From Burhinus oedicnemus (Eukaryota; Chordata; Aves; Charadriiformes; Burhinidae), in assembly GCA_008921705.1 (NCBI GenBank), contig VFFE01007486.1, positions 4,285,044 to 4,349,043 of the forward strand: a DNA stretch of 64,000 nucleotides. Direction: 5' to 3'. Made by a program: the position numbers and the translations under genes. Below the pieces are notes generated by a model. It did no database searches and was not told the DNA's origin. It was given only the letters and a program-made list of their open reading frames with translations. How positions within the stretch are numbered: the stretch's first letter is position 1; each line of letters begins with the position of its first letter. Of the stretch, positions 23,736 to 37,905 are shown one piece after another.

Positions 23736-26700
23736 AACTAAACTGCCATGGCCAAGATTATGTATGCATTTATGTTAGATCATCACTGAATAAAATCAAA
23801 ACCAGTCCTGGAAGTAGGGGCTACAACCCCAACCTTTTGCTGAAGCTACATCTGACACAAGCATATGAATTAGACAGAAGGATTTCCACCGCTGTTGGTT
23901 TCTTAACAACTGTGTTATTTGAAATCTGAAACAAATGCTATAAACATATGTAAATATACATATAAACATGCATGTATGTAAAAGTAGTAATTTTCTAACC
24001 AGTGTCACCTGCTCAGCCATTAAGTCTTCATTGGATAAAAGAGGAGACAAGGTAATCACTCTGTGTTTTATATTCGTCTGACTACTCCAAGTTTTCTTGA
24101 TAAAACACTTGGCAGAAACCTGTGGTTTGCTTATATTTCAGAACTGTATTGCTATTACTTGTATTATTTGGTGATGTTTCATTTTGACTGTCAGATTCCA
24201 GCATCCCTTACTTCTGTGACTCATTTTTACAAAAAAGATTCATCGCACCCCCCTCCAAAGTTGCTTAAAGTCACTTGCCTGAATTATTAAGAAATGCAGC
24301 TCCACAATATCACACGACTTCCTAAATTCTCTTTCTTCAAATACTATGTCCTCAAGCTCCTTTAATGCTGTTCCCAGAAAGTGACTCATGATTCTTTATT
24401 AATTATGAAAGATGTTAACTTAATGACTGCACTAAAAATGTGTTTTTCTCTTCTCACCATAGCTTGAAGGAAATATCATTGCCAAGGTATTATCTCTGAC
24501 ACTGATCTCGTACTAGTAGTGTACATGTAACCTTTTCATGATTGATTCTTTAAAGCCTGGCCAAATGGGGTTTTTTAACATGTTAATGCAGACCTGATTT
24601 CATTTTCAATAGACTACATCTTTAATTGCATGAATAATTGCAGACATTTAAGGTTAAATATTAATTTCGTTAAAACTGAGGACAAAAACTCTCTGACTGT
24701 AGGGTGGCCAGCATTTTGCTCTGTTCATGCATAAGTTTATTGCTGATATGGCACATTGGGTTCTTTATTATTATTTTTGCACTGTAATAATCTGAATAAT
24801 ACTACACTGGAAGTAACCTGCTTTTCTGAGTTTGATGGATAGGTTATCCCCGTGTCAGGAAGTAAATGGGAATATTCCAGTGTTAGCTTCAGATACATTT
24901 TCCTGGTATCATCAAGGGCATGTCTGGAGAAAAATTGTGTGTTTGTATAGGGATGGTAAGTGGAGCAGTTCATATTCTTAGTTATGTTGTGCCCTCTGGC
25001 AAGCCTGCCAGGAGAGTGCTGTGCTTGTTTTGTGAATAGAAACCTCCTCCACATTCCAGCTTGAGCACATCTATTGTTTTCAGACACAAACAGATGTGTT
25101 CCTTACCTAAGGGAAGCTCTCAAAAATATGGAAGTAAAACAGAAGAAACTGATGTGAAACCACAACAGTATTTGACCTGTCTGCATGCATTAATAATCCC
25201 AACTTTAGCTGAAGGCAGAGGTCTGTTGCATTCAGTTTTATTTATTTGCTTAGTTTCTGCCCTGCAGTATGTAAGAACAATGAAGGATATAAGTATTAAC
25301 TTAATTTTTTTAATTTTAATTAGGATTTTGTTAAATACGTACATGCTTATTATGTCATTCCTAATTGTTAAATGCAGGATAATTCAGATTTGCTTAATAA
25401 GAGCTGGGGAAAGGAGGGTAAACATATTCTTTGTTCTGCCAAACCACCCTGAATTCCACAGGCCAAAATCTCAAAACTTGTGATGAGACCAAACTATAGA
25501 TCCAGAACAGAGCTTTTTCTAATAATTCAGAGAGGAAGGATGAATTTTATTTGGTTGCATCTCTGCTGATTGCTAACAAAAAAGTGTATATTTGTCAACA
25601 CTCAGATTTTTTTTACTTATATACATTTACTTTCTGCAACATGCTGATCTGTGTTTTCTAACCTTAAACCAACATCTGTAGGATGTTCAGACGTGTTAGA
25701 CTTTAGGTGTTTGGGGAAGGTAAAACGATAACCCACCAGGTTAGGGTTACAGCTCCTTCATGAAGACAAGGCACAGCGAACTTGTGCAACTACTGGGTGT
25801 GCGCCTTCTCCCTTGAGCGCTGCGTCTCTCTCCTCTCCCTCATCACCCATCTATGCCACAGTTACAACACAGACTGTATGATGAAACAAAAAAAATGTTC
25901 ATATTGAGTAACTGCTACTAGTACTGAGAAAAAGTACTCTATGTTGGAGAAGGAGAGCAGTCAGAGTGTATCAACAACGGGGGAGAAAGGGGAGGGTTGA
26001 ACACAATGCAAGTACAAAGGAAAAGGAGAAATGTTGGAGCGAGATGCAGTACCTCCAGCATTGCACTGTCCTGGAGCCAGCTCTAGGCACACTGGGAAAG
26101 CAACACATCACAGCAAAGCACTGGCCGACCCAGCATCTCTCCGGCAGACCATGCTGCACTGGTGCTGGTGCTGCCTTTGCTATCTGTGTCGTATTGCAGA
26201 GCAGAGGCAGCTGACCCGGGTTAGACACCTCCCTGCAAGGTTACATCCATCTGCAAAATTAACAGCTTGGATGTAACAAACAAACCTTATTTAAAAGCAA
26301 AGATGCCCAGAAACTCAGATATTTTATTTTTTAATCCACAGATACGAGATGGTCAGAATAGAAGCCGGTTGTGACTGGAAATCCTGGAAAGATGAAACCA
26401 CAGTGCTACAAGAAGAGAAGAATAAGAATCTAGAAAACAGTATGGCAAGAAGTGATGGAAGGATTCAAGAAGAGGAAATTAACTTTATTTCTAAATCTTG
26501 TAAATTTCAAAGTATTCAATTTTAAAATTTAAGTGCAAGTAGCATCTCAGTTCCATAAAACTCAGTGAGACATAATTTAAAATACGAGACTAAATATAAG
26601 CTAGAACTACCTGCAAAAAAGCATAACTAATGGTTCAAAACCCCTCTACTCAGAGACGGAAGAATTTAATCAGTCTCATTCATAAGTAAACTGTAAAGTT

Positions 26701-27559
26701 TAATTTGTTCATAGAGCAAACAAGATTTCCTGTAGAAATTCTTAAGAATGATAGTTATCATGATAGACCGCTATCTTTGTTCTTTATTTGTTATTTCTGA
26801 ATGTGCATCATATTAAAACCTTGGTTTTCATGCTACTGCAGCATGATTCACATCTTGTGGTTAAAAAGACTGGCTTTTGTTTCCAAAATTTCTGCTGCGA
26901 GAAAACATCTGCTGAAATGTAGATAGCTTGTGGTGTGTGCATGAAATATGTATTCTTTATAACCTCCTCCAGTAAGAACAGACTCATCACAAGACATGTG
27001 ACAACACTATTCCCACAGTTGCAGTCGAGTTGGCGCATCACCCACTAATTGTATAATCAAACATTTTTTCTGTTTAGAAAGAAAGGTTTCATGTGATACT
27101 TGCACGTGTTTGATTTGCATAATTTCCAGGCTGTAGTTGTATACATTACTCTTGTTGCAGGACAGACTATTTCTATCACTTAAAACAATATAATCAAAAT
27201 TATTATTCTGTAAAATATAATAATTTCTATTACATAGAGCAAAGGCTCCTTAAAATACCAAGAAACACATGTTCAACTGGAAATCCAGCTTTAACTCTTA
27301 AGAGCGGAGAGTTCAGTTGCAGTTTATTGGGCTGTAATGGGAACTGCCTAACATGTTACAACATGACTACTCATTGACAGAAGCTACTTATTGCTGGTGG
27401 CATCTCCCAAGCTTCCAAATAGAGTTCATATGTCTAGACCAGATAGCCACGCATTCGCGTCCCTATGCTTATCTACCCCCTTCCTCAATTGACGGTAGCT
27501 CCCAGAAGGAGTAGATCCCCAACACTTCTGCCATGTGCTCCATGATGTCTACCAAGTAG

Positions 27560-27949
27560 CCAACTTACCCCTCAATACCTGATGGCTTGGGCAATTCTCT
27601 TAGATATGAAATGCAACCTCTTTCTCACCAAGCTGGAGCCCCACCTCATATTTCCAATCTCAAAGCAGCCCAGGCCTGCACCAGCATCGTGAGGGAGAAG
27701 TACAGGACCACCTGCAGATTGCCTAGAAGTGCACCCATGGCACCTGGAGACAAACTGAAAGAGTTGTTGCTCACTGTGTACATGCATAAAAATGAATCGT
27801 TTCCTTTGCAACCAGTAGAATTGGTACCGCAGTTCAACACTATCTTCCTGGAGAAATGGTGTTACTGTTTGCACTACAGAGTGGTGGATACTGATGGGCT
27901 TCCTGGGATACCTCTGTGGCTGAGACAATGCTGTCATTGTGTGTTGTAA
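27560..27949 (+). other. Unrecognised exon-like open frame 1 (possible gene fragment or retrocopy)
   Basis: A 130-codon frame runs from just after an in-frame TAG at 27,557 to a TAA at 27,947. Its composition looks protein-like, for example a segment KLKELLLTVYMHKNESFPL followed by QPVELVPQFNTIF. There is no convincing ATG at its beginning, so it would be an internal exon or part of a decayed gene. The minus strand is also open over this region (27,572-27,952), which weakens the case. I do not recognise the family. A second protein-like frame follows 270 bp downstream in the same orientation. Confidence 0.35.
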
Positions 27950-28221
27950 CATGGAAGAGAACTAGAATTCCACAAAGTTTTGATGTGGGAATTTTCACAT
28001 TAAAAAAACCTTATATTTTGTGATGGAGAGGCAAACTTATCAGGATATTGAAATTCAGGCTGCCTTAATTGGATCACTGTGTATTTATATATCTACAGGA
28101 ACTTCAAAATGTTTGTATTTAATGCAAACATGTATAATGAAATTATTAATAGACTAACATCTTTTATGAGGAAGGATTTTAAAAAGATGGAACTTGTGGC
28201 TTCCTTTTTTTGATGTCACAG

Positions 28222-28596
28222 TATTTGATATCATCAGCTGCTCAAACAGCTTCTATTACTTTCTCAGTTAACGACTTTGCCAGAATTTGCCAGTACACCA
28301 CAGACAGACCTAGAAATAAAACTACCCCTCCAATGTTCTGTTTAGCTGTCATGTCAGCAGGCAAATGGGACGAACAGGGAAGAATGAGCTATCCTTTCAC
28401 CTACAAAAACCATGTAGGAGCTTGTACTGCTTCTTTCTGTTTTACAGAGAAAGATGAGCCTCCAACTTTCACCATGGTCAAGAGGTACTGCTGGAGTGCA
28501 CTGACCCGGCTAGATACCCTGATTGCAGAGGTGCTGAAGAGGGTTGTTACTCTGGCAAAGAGAAAATTAGAAACTCGTTACAGAGTGCCAGTGTGA
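28222..28596 (+). other. Unrecognised exon-like open frame 2 with plausible splice acceptor (possible terminal exon)
   Basis: A T-rich tract and CACAG (ending at 28,221) form a reasonable splice acceptor. The frame then stays open for 124 codons to TGA at 28,594-28,596. The translation reads like a structured protein: a mix of hydrophobic, aromatic and Cys residues such as SVNDFARICQYTT, then PFTYKNHVGACTASF, and a basic/amphipathic tail LIAEVLKRVVTLAKRKLE. No family is recognised and no AATAAA lies close downstream. It could be the last exon of an unannotated gene, a decayed gene, or a processed pseudogene fragment. Conservation in other birds would decide. Confidence 0.4.
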
Positions 28597-31500
28597 CTAT
28601 AATACTTCTTGCCAATAGATTTCTTCTACACACACATACAGTCTTAGTGGATGCACATTGCTTCCTCTAAATTATTGATACTTTATTTTAATGGTACAGA
28701 TATTGCATGGCTATCACATGGGAGGGTAGAAAGCATAATGAATTGCTTTAAGATTATCATTTGTTCCAATGAAACCTGAGCGTTGTGGTTTTGATGATAT
28801 GTTTAACTTCATTAGGGAAAGCACCACGTACGTAGACTGGTGATGAACGGAGGGAGAGGTTTGCTTCTCTTAAGTGGTTATAGTCTACAAAAATCTGACA
28901 GAGTTTTCTGGTATTATATACCTTTGTTGGCTGTAGCTATTTAAGCTGTTAAATATCTATTAAGCTATTTATTTTACTTATTTAATCAAAAGGCATAAAA
29001 CGAAGAAGAAATGTGCTTCTTGCATAGTGAAAGTGAAAAGAAAGACAGGAGAAAAGCAAAAATTTGTATTTAAAGACCATTATCTTCCTGCCATAAATTC
29101 TTCATTAGAAAACCAGCTGGCAGATGCTTAACCATTTCCTAACCATCTTTAAGGTTAAAATACGTCTCTGCAGCCTTGCTTAAAGACAATAACAGGATGA
29201 GCTATTTACAGCAGACTGTGCTGGTCCCAGTCAGTAACAGCCAGCACTGCATAAACCAGTCCTTCTGCCGTATCTATGCATTTTCTAAGTTTAAACAATA
29301 CAAAGGCAGATCTCTCTGAAATCCATACTTGTAATTAAATGTCCCCCTTCAAATTCTTCATGTGATCTAGCCTGAGTGAATTCTCAGAAGAAAATAAATA
29401 GAGTGCTAGCTCCTAGCACAGTTCCAAATTTCCCTGTGTGTAAGTATTCCTCAGTAGCCACTGAGGCTAGCATTGCATCTGCTTTCTTAGGTATTCCAAG
29501 CAACTGCATTGCAATTGTCAAGAACAGAGGGATAATGCCGCAATATTTGCAACAAACTTCACTCAGATAACTAAGTAATCATCCAGTCAATGAACATAGG
29601 TAATTTCATACTTAGCCTTCCTTTTTTCCTGTTTCTTCAGTTTCACTCATTTAAGAGACGTTTCACAGCTCTTCTTCACCACTCCCCTGCAAAACCTCCC
29701 CCTGCTCCACACACCATATAAAATACAATTTAAAAGAAATTCTTCCCCAATATCACGTTACAGGAAAAACTTACATTTCTTTCACAAGAAAAGAGAGAAA
29801 ATAGAGTGGCTGAAAATAGCCCTTTACTCATATTTAAATAAGTTTTTAAAATCAATGTTACACATAGGGGTAACACATAGTATGCTCACTTGCTCACAGG
29901 AAAGGTCAACTTCATTTCTTAATTATTAAAATTAAACTGCAAACTGCATTCTAGATTTTAGAGAATTATAGGAAATAAAAATATGTGTTCGCATATCTTG
30001 GCTGGTTCTTTAAAACATGTGAAAATGTATTCCCACAGCTAAGCAGTGAATGTAACCGATGTCTTATCTCCTCCTAGACTGATTTTTTTCTTTGGCTGTT
30101 TCCTACTGCTGAAAAGCAGAAGTATGTATTATGTTTGGTAAGCAGCGTGGTATTCAAAGATGATGTATTCAGCTATGATCCTAAGAAAGATTATTTCATC
30201 ATTGGTTACAGCTTTCCCCAGTGGTGTTGTGCCATGATTTTCTCTAACTATTTTTCTTTGGATTTCTTTCTTTTTACAGTTTGAAATGGAGCTCACTTTC
30301 GCACAGTTTGTAGGAGTATCATGTATGTTTTCTTGTTAATAGTCAGCACTAAAAGAATGCTTTTGGTTTGAGATGCTTGAAGAAAGCAGTCATGGAGTGA
30401 AGTGGGTGTTTCCCTGTTCTCTGACATTTTTATGGACTGAGCTAAACTTTATGATAGTATATGCCTGTTACCTCAATGGAATTGCTCTTGTATGGAAGCG
30501 ATCAGACGCTCTTAAGAGGGAGCTTCCCTTGGGCAGGGAACTAACAGACTGATCAGCATAACATACACTGTTTCTATATGCAACTGTGACTTCATTCAAA
30601 GGCCTTTATGGAACTTATGGCATTGGTGACATTTTGAGAAGTCATGTTTCCTTGATTTTCTCCCATTTTTATACACTTGACTGCTAACAGTCTGGTTATT
30701 CAATTTTATTTTTTTTTTTTTTTTTGGTAGACATGGGGGAAGTCGTGGAGGAAAATGATTCATTTAGTTGCTCTGTGTGGGTGTGTGAGCCTATGGATTT
30801 AGAAAGCCACAGGAGTACAGAAAGATACAGTGGGAGGAGAAATTGCACTGAAGATTTTGTCAGCTTCAGAAGCAATGGGTGTAGTTTCAGATCTATATTT
30901 CTCTATTGGGCTGTATCAGTGAGAACTTGGTATTAGAACGAAAACATGATTTTTCAGTCGTGGTTGGATTTCCGTCATTTTATCTGATTAACCAATATAG
31001 TAACATCTTGTCTATCAAGTGGTTTAACATCTCTGTGGTATAAATGTCAAGAAATGGCAGAAATTTTCACTTCTGAGCTGATATGCCTGAGTATTTAACT
31101 CAGTCAAAAATGGTAAGGGTACAACCCCTGTCTAAATTAGGTGGATGAACGGATCAGGAGAGTAAGCCTTACAGCATTACTAGGCTGCTTTGGTCTGAAA
31201 TATATCCAGGCAAACGCACACTGTGCAATGGCAGGGTTGTGTGAAAGGGAAAGGTGTGGTGGGGTGTCAGCCACCGTTCTAGAGACTTTTTAGGGCCTAC
31301 CATGTATGCCCAATTGAAATGCCAACACCAAAACAAAAATGCTTTGCTGCAGTATAGCAGACCATAGCGTCAACATGGCAGCACTGAATGAAAATCTGCC
31401 TTAAACCACTAATGTTTTCTGCTCACTGTACATCCACTCAAATATAATTTTTAAATTAACAATAATATCCACTCCACCCCCCTGCCCCCCGCCCCGAACA

Positions 31501-34500
31501 CTGGCAGCACATGTTCTTTAAACATAGCTTTAAAGATAGACATTTTAGAGACAAATGCTGCCAAGTCTGCCTAAACTGGGACTAACGGGAGCTATTCCTG
31601 ATCACTGGCTCTGTCAAGAGATGAGGGAAGAATTCCCTTAATACTGGGGTAACGTTCTGGCTGATGAAGCAAGGTCTGAACTTCTCCCTCATGAAGCCGA
31701 TGAAGTCCCCAGCAGAGGGAGCTTGCCTGGGTGCTAGGGGAGAGAAACCAGGTTTCTGCACTATGAGGGATTCTGGCCGCAGGAAACATCTCACAAACAT
31801 CAGTCAAGGGTAGTTTCTTCTCTCTGTGAGGTGTAAACAGCCTCTTAACTTTCACCAGGGACCGCAGTGGCTTTTGGCGCAAGCTAAATCTGACAGCTTG
31901 AAAGTAGCAAAAATCTCTGCTCTCTGAATCCTTTGACCTGGCTCTTACACTGCAATGTCGCATGGCAAAATTCATACCTTCTTTGCCACTAGTAAATGTT
32001 TACATTTCAAAGGTAGCTTGGAGGGCCTTCAACCTGTACAGAAGCTGTGGATTTGGAGAATGGTTGAAGAAGACCGTCTCCCCTCACTTGCCTTTTGTTT
32101 TGATTTTTATGTTTCTTATATATGTGAAGCCACCAACTTTTAGTCTGACAAAATAGAAATACCACCTGCTCTTTTTGTCAGATAGATGGACTTCTGAGAT
32201 CAACATTAACATCTATTCAGTACAAACATGCAGGAGGCTGCTCATGAGCTAATGTTTAGTGCCTGCTTATGAATGTAGTAGAACTTTCCATGAGAAGCTG
32301 ACCAGACAGAGAAAACATGATTGATCATTTGGTTAAAAGGTCAACACTAAAATCAGAGGCTGAGCTGAAGAAAGAACTGGAAGGCAAGAGGGTAGAGAGC
32401 TTGCTCTTGCTAAAGGCCAAAGGAGCCTTGCAGACTCATTTGGTAGGCTGTAGCTCCACGTGCGTCACCCTGTAGAGTGTGGCAGGAGAAGAAACCCAAC
32501 ACCAGTGTGGCCAGAGGATTTACAAAAGGGAATCATGGACCTGGTCTGGTGCCCCAGGCCAAAGGTTCTCTAACAGAGATTTAGCAGCTCACAATTAATG
32601 GCAGGTCAGGCTCTGTAAATTTTCAATGCTTGCAATTAGGGAAAATATAAGGTCATGTTTTCAATTTACAATTTGCTCCTTGCAGTCTGGCATTGCTGAT
32701 GATACTTAAGTAATGGTTCTTAAAATAATTTACTCATCATGCTCTGATTTGGCTCAGGACTTCTTTTGTATTTGTATACATTTGGAGTCGCCCATGTCTA
32801 GAGTTTGTTAATTACAGCTTTTGAATCTGTTCTCCTCAGCATTGCAGAGATCCTTTTATTTAAAATAGCAGTAGGAACATAATAAACAAAGAGAGGGAAA
32901 TAATCAAACACAACTGCCTTTAAACTGATCCACATCATGTTATATTGGATACTCCATCAAAATAAAAAACACTTAGAAAAGAGTGATTCTTTTATGGCAG
33001 TGAAAACCAAATGCGTTCAACTTCTTACTGGAAAGATTAATCAAATTGCATCATGTTGCTGCCTTAATCCCATTAGGGCTTAAAGAACATTAGTTTATTC
33101 ACAGCCTTCTTTCATCTAACGCTAGACAAAGCCCTATATTAAATCATTATTCAGAGTCTCTTTAATATTGTAGATCCCGGTTCCATGTTTCTCACTTGCA
33201 CTGAAAATGGCTCATTTTCAGAATTGACAGGTTAACATTCATATTTCTAGCAAATTAAAAATAACTTTTTTTCTACTTGTCATGTAATTAATAACATATT
33301 CATAATCTCAGTTGTTGTCTTTACTAAGAGAGATGTGTTTTTAGCCTATCTGCACACTAAGGCTTTGGAAAATGATAGTTCTGTTCAGTCGTATTTCTCG
33401 CAATGCCTCTTTTGTGGTTCACCCTTTTCCCAGGAGCCTCATATTTTAGCTTTTTCATACTGTTATCAACACAGAATCTCTCTCAGTCCCCAGAAGGCTT
33501 GGTTTTAAGCCACTTGTTTCCAGTTTGTTTCAAATCTTTGCCCACAATATCCTTCCATGCCATACAGAGCAGCTATTCACCAGATGCCAGATGCATAAAG
33601 TGCTCTTCAGTTGGCTCCTTTCCTCAAAATTACTGATTTCTATGCCAAACTAATTTCTAATTTTTGGACTTCATAGCTGCTGATTGTGCTGTTTCCTCAG
33701 AGCAGTTGTTACTGGAAACAGTCCCAGACGTCAGTGACTACCGTCACAAAACTTTTGAAAAAGTCTCAATATATTCTCTTTCTCATGTATTTTTCCTGGA
33801 ACTTCAAAGGGTGAGCAACCAAACCTCAGTAGCGGTAGGTAATTGTGGAACCCAGAACTTGCTGCAGAGCTGAAGTGTCAGTTTCATAATCTATGAGCTA
33901 CGTTTCAACAGCTGCTTTTACAACCTAAATAATGATCTTTTAGCATTTTTTTCCCACAGACGTTATTTAAACTTATATGACGATGTAGGTATATGCCATA
34001 GGAATTTATTTTGCTTGCCTACCCTATTAGGCCTCTTGGCAATTTTTTCTCAGAAGATGAAAACACCCATAGAACTACATTACAGTTGCAAAGTTGCTCC
34101 ATAGCTGAGGTGTCTTAGAGCTGATAGTTTGAGGGTTATCCCAAGTTTTATGAGTTGTAGAACTGAAATGTTTGAAAATAGGACTGCTTAGTGTAAAATG
34201 CTACACTATTGAGTCTAGAAGACAAGCTTTACAGTGCAGGAAAAGATATCAGTAGTGTTAAGCTGCGTTTTTATATACCTATTACAATACTGCCTTCAAT
34301 TACATGATCACGTGCTATCGTATTCCCTAGCATTCTATGTTTATTCTGACTTCTCAAGAATTATGTAAGAAGAAAGATTTAAGGTTTCTCAGACTACTGT
34401 AAATCCTAGAATTTTTACTTTCGTGCATTACAGTAAGCTAAATTTTATTATTTTTTTTAATGTAATAATGGTACATATGACAGAAGAATCTTTGGTAATT

Positions 34501-37372
34501 TACAAAACTACATTCAAGCAGCATGTTAATACTGCTTAACCATTTTCTAGGATTTGTCTTCTCCCTCATTCTTCTTTAGGCCTACCAAAAGCCTCTTTTT
34601 CTAACTACCTCATACCCTACAGCAGATGTTTTGCTGATCCTTTTCTCAGAGAAAGAAGAGAACATAAAACCAACTACTCCCCAGGAGCACAATCTGATCC
34701 CTTTAAGGGTTTACTTTCAGCCTCCCATCTGATTTTGTGGGAAAGCACCTGAGTGGAGTGAATACTTCTGGTTTGCAGGAAGCTGCTTTCTCTGGAGAAG
34801 TGATGATTACAGTGAGACGCTGAGGAGCTGGTCATCCTTCCCACCGTTACAGTTACAGGAACAACACAGAGGCACAAAATAAAGGCCAAAATATCACATT
34901 TGACAATATTTACATAGTGAAAAGCACACGCAGAAGCCCCATAGGTGATTTACATACACACCTGTGTTGGGTAAATCATTGAATAATTCCTAAAATAAGG
35001 ATCAAGACACAGGTTGTCAAAATAACCATTGTTCATTTTCCTTTCTGCATTTCATTTTACAGGAGATACTCTTCCTGTATTAAATATATTTTAGAGTATC
35101 TCAGATATCTTATGGTTTTTATCTGCTACAACCTCTGTCTGGTGACTATACCATACATTAGCATAGGGTTGGATTCTCTAACCCACCATCAGCCCTTCCT
35201 CTTTCTAACTACTATCAAATAAAGTTCCTTTAGTTTATATGCTGTTTATTCTGTTATAGGGCTTAGCTTCCTCCATGCTAATGGGATGGTTACAGCTCTC
35301 CAGTCTTTTCTCTGCCAGCCCTGCGAGATTAACTACATCCAATCATTTCAGACACGGATGAGGAGAAAGAGAATTCAGCTTCCTCTTTGTATAGTTTCTT
35401 ATCAAAAGACAGAATGCTCTTGGGTGGTGGTTAAAGAAATAATGTTGTCTGTTTTACATGTTCCCTGACATGATGACAAGTTAAATGACACACTAATCGA
35501 GACATTGCATCCGCTGGACAAACTCCTGAGAGTCTTCTGAAATCTATTGCTGTTTCGGAAAGTGTAAGTCCAAATGTGGATGTTGGGTATTTTTATTATT
35601 TTTCTCTTTTCCCAAAGGTAAATGTGCATATGATCAGTATTCCTGAGCAGAGGTGCTGTCCTCATTCAGAGCTTTAGAAGGGTCTCCTGCAAAGCAAGGT
35701 TAATATTTTAGACTCTCAAAACTATAATAAAGGTCATTAAATACGTATAGGCCTTAGCCGTCAGTTTTCATTTTGCATACCAGCTTCTTTGCAGCAAGTA
35801 TTTAGGTTGGGGTCAGTAGACGTACAGGGATTTTCATATCTGGATTTGAATGAGTGCAGATCCTGAGAGTGTTTGAATAGCAGGTTTGGATCTCAGCCTT
35901 CCATCTTTTCCCGTCTTCCTAAATAGCTGTTTTGCACTGTTGCACCAAAAAAAAAAGGGTCTTCTTGAACCACTTAAGCTATAGTAGAAATCTTCACAAA
36001 GTTAGGAAAAGACTGTAATTTAATAGTGTATTTCTCACTTTTTATTTTGTATGCACCAGCCACAGATATTTGTTGAATTTCTCGTAAAACTAGAAGACTG
36101 GAACATCTTTGTTATTGTTGTTACCATTTTTATTATGTTAAAGGGAAAAGGGAAGTAAACCTGAACTGAGTGGACTTGTCAGCACAGCCAGCGTGTTTCT
36201 GTGTGTATTCTGTGTGAAAAAAAGACAAAGAAATTCTGAGAAAAAAGAAGTCTGACAAAAGTCCGGGAAACACCTTACCTCGCTATTCTTCCTCTTTTTT
36301 TTCTTTTTTTTTTTTTTTAAAAAAAATCTTTGCTTGGTTTCCCTTGTTTTGGTAAAAATAATAAAATGAGCAAATGTATCAAGCTGAATGAAGGAATGAC
36401 TGTTTACAGTCACACCCTTTTTTTTTCTATTTGCACTCTCTCTTGCTAAGTAAAGCAGTTAAGAGAACTGAAGTCTTACACCAATTACCAGCATTTGTTT
36501 GACATTATAGTCTCTTTAGATGAAATACAGAAGTATTATGATGCATACTAAAGTGGGACAGTCAAAATTTTCCCTTTGAAGAAGAGGTAATTCCTCAGCA
36601 TGGTGGAAGCCTTTGTTTCTCTTGCTTTAATCCTCAAGAAAGCTGACACCCTTATGCATGACATTACCCTTACACCCTCACACTGGCCTTGGGACTATAT
36701 TCTGGTTGATGCCTTCTTTCAATATCTTCCCAACTGTCTAATGCAGAGAGGGATCATCTCTCTGCTGCTCTGTCCGGAACAACCTTTAAACTCAGTATTT
36801 CCCCTGTATGTTAGTGTCCAGTTGCTATAAAGGCAGTAAAAGGAGAGGCAACTGGTGCCTTATTTGGAGATAGGAAGCGGTTGAACTTGATCACACCACT
36901 TAGTCAACTCCAAAGTTTTCCCAAAAATAGGAGTCAGTATGAGTCAAATGTATTTTTCAAATGTCAGTTCAGCAAGTTGCATAACCGTTAAAACCATACA
37001 AATGGGTTTCACTTTTCTGTGGAATAATTACACACACACAAAACTGTACAATTACATCATGACACAAAACCCTGAAATGTTCAGGTCTGTTCACAACTCT
37101 GCTATTTTCTATTGTATAAGAAAAAGAAAGCAGTTTTTTTTAAAAAAAAAAGGAAAAGAAAAGAAAAAAAAGAAAGCAAATACTGCAGAAGGTGCACTGG
37201 AATACAAAATATACCTTCATTTCTAATAATACAAACTATTATGGCTACCTTGCATAGGCAGCAAATTTTGTTATTGATATTTGAAATAGTCCTACTGGAA
37301 CTGATCTTTTATAGTAGGAGAGGAGACGGGACTCTCAATTTAAGGAAATTTAAGAAAACCTTTTAGGAAAAG
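28597..37372. other. AT-rich intergenic DNA, no gene recognised
   Basis: No exon, RNA gene or retroelement was recognised. There are simple T runs (30,709-30,725; 36,294-36,320) and a purine-rich A/G tract (about 37,134-37,180). The frames at 31,592-31,975 (minus) and 30,724-30,936 (plus) show no domain. Confidence 0.55.
30709..30725. repeat. Poly-T run (17 T)
   Basis: A homopolymer tract in intergenic DNA. It could be a reversed poly-A tail, but no retrocopy is recognised beside it. Confidence 0.8.
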
Positions 37373-37905
37373 TGTTATGGTTTGAGAAACCCACAACAAG
37401 TTATTGTCATTTAGACAATTATTCTATCACCTGATGACCCCTCTCCACCCAGGAAGGGGAATTGGAAGAAACAAGGAAACCCAGGGGTTGAAATATAAAT
37501 AGATTTAATACAATAAGACTAAATAATTAACAGTAATAACACTAAAGAACCAATAGTGATCCCAATACCTATATAAAATATACATGGATTATACTCAGCC
37601 AACTATATCAGTAGGAAGCTGTGCACTCCCAGCAGGGGACAGCAAATCTTGGACACCGTGAGCACTATGGCTTTGGGAGGAAGGGAAGGCCTCAGGGGTC
37701 TGGCACCAGGGCAAGAAGTTCCCTGGATCGCCACCATCAAGGGAGAGAGAGCTTCACAGCAAACTTTCTCATTTATATTGAATGTGATGTTCATGGTATG
37801 AAATAATCCTGTTGGCCAGCTTGGGTCAAGTGCCCGGGTCTCGCTCCTCCTCATCCCTGCACCTGGCGAGCTCAAAAACAGTGAGACCTTGAAACCCACA
37901 CACCA
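37373..37905 (-). mobile_element. Solo LTR of an avian endogenous retrovirus
   Basis: Read on the minus strand, the segment starts near 37,902-37,905 with TGTGTGGGTTTCAAGG. It passes a promoter-like region with a TATA element AATATAAAT (37,771-37,779), downstream of a GGCCAACAGGATTATT-type stretch that I recognise from avian ERV LTRs. It then has an ATTAAA polyadenylation signal (37,504-37,509) and ends ...AAACCATAACA at 37,373. Terminal TG and CA are present. No internal retroviral genes flank it, so it is a solo LTR left by recombination. I could not find a matching target-site duplication, so the right edge is approximate and the copy is probably old. Family assignment (perhaps ERVL-like) is from memory. 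Confidence 0.7.

Larger units (their letters stand above)
20246..27559. other. Intergenic DNA, no gene recognised
   Basis: No recognisable exons. It contains a GA dinucleotide run (about 23,373-23,390), two tRNA-SINE head remnants in opposite orientation (23.52-23.61 and 23.69-23.74 kb), and scattered chance ORFs such as 22,360-22,800 that show no known domain. The block at 25.97-26.28 kb stays open on both strands but resembles nothing I know. Confidence 0.55.

Noticed and set aside
25745..25760. Interstitial telomere repeat
   Set aside because: Only one TTAGGG-like unit (GTTAGGGTTAC) is present, with no tandem array.
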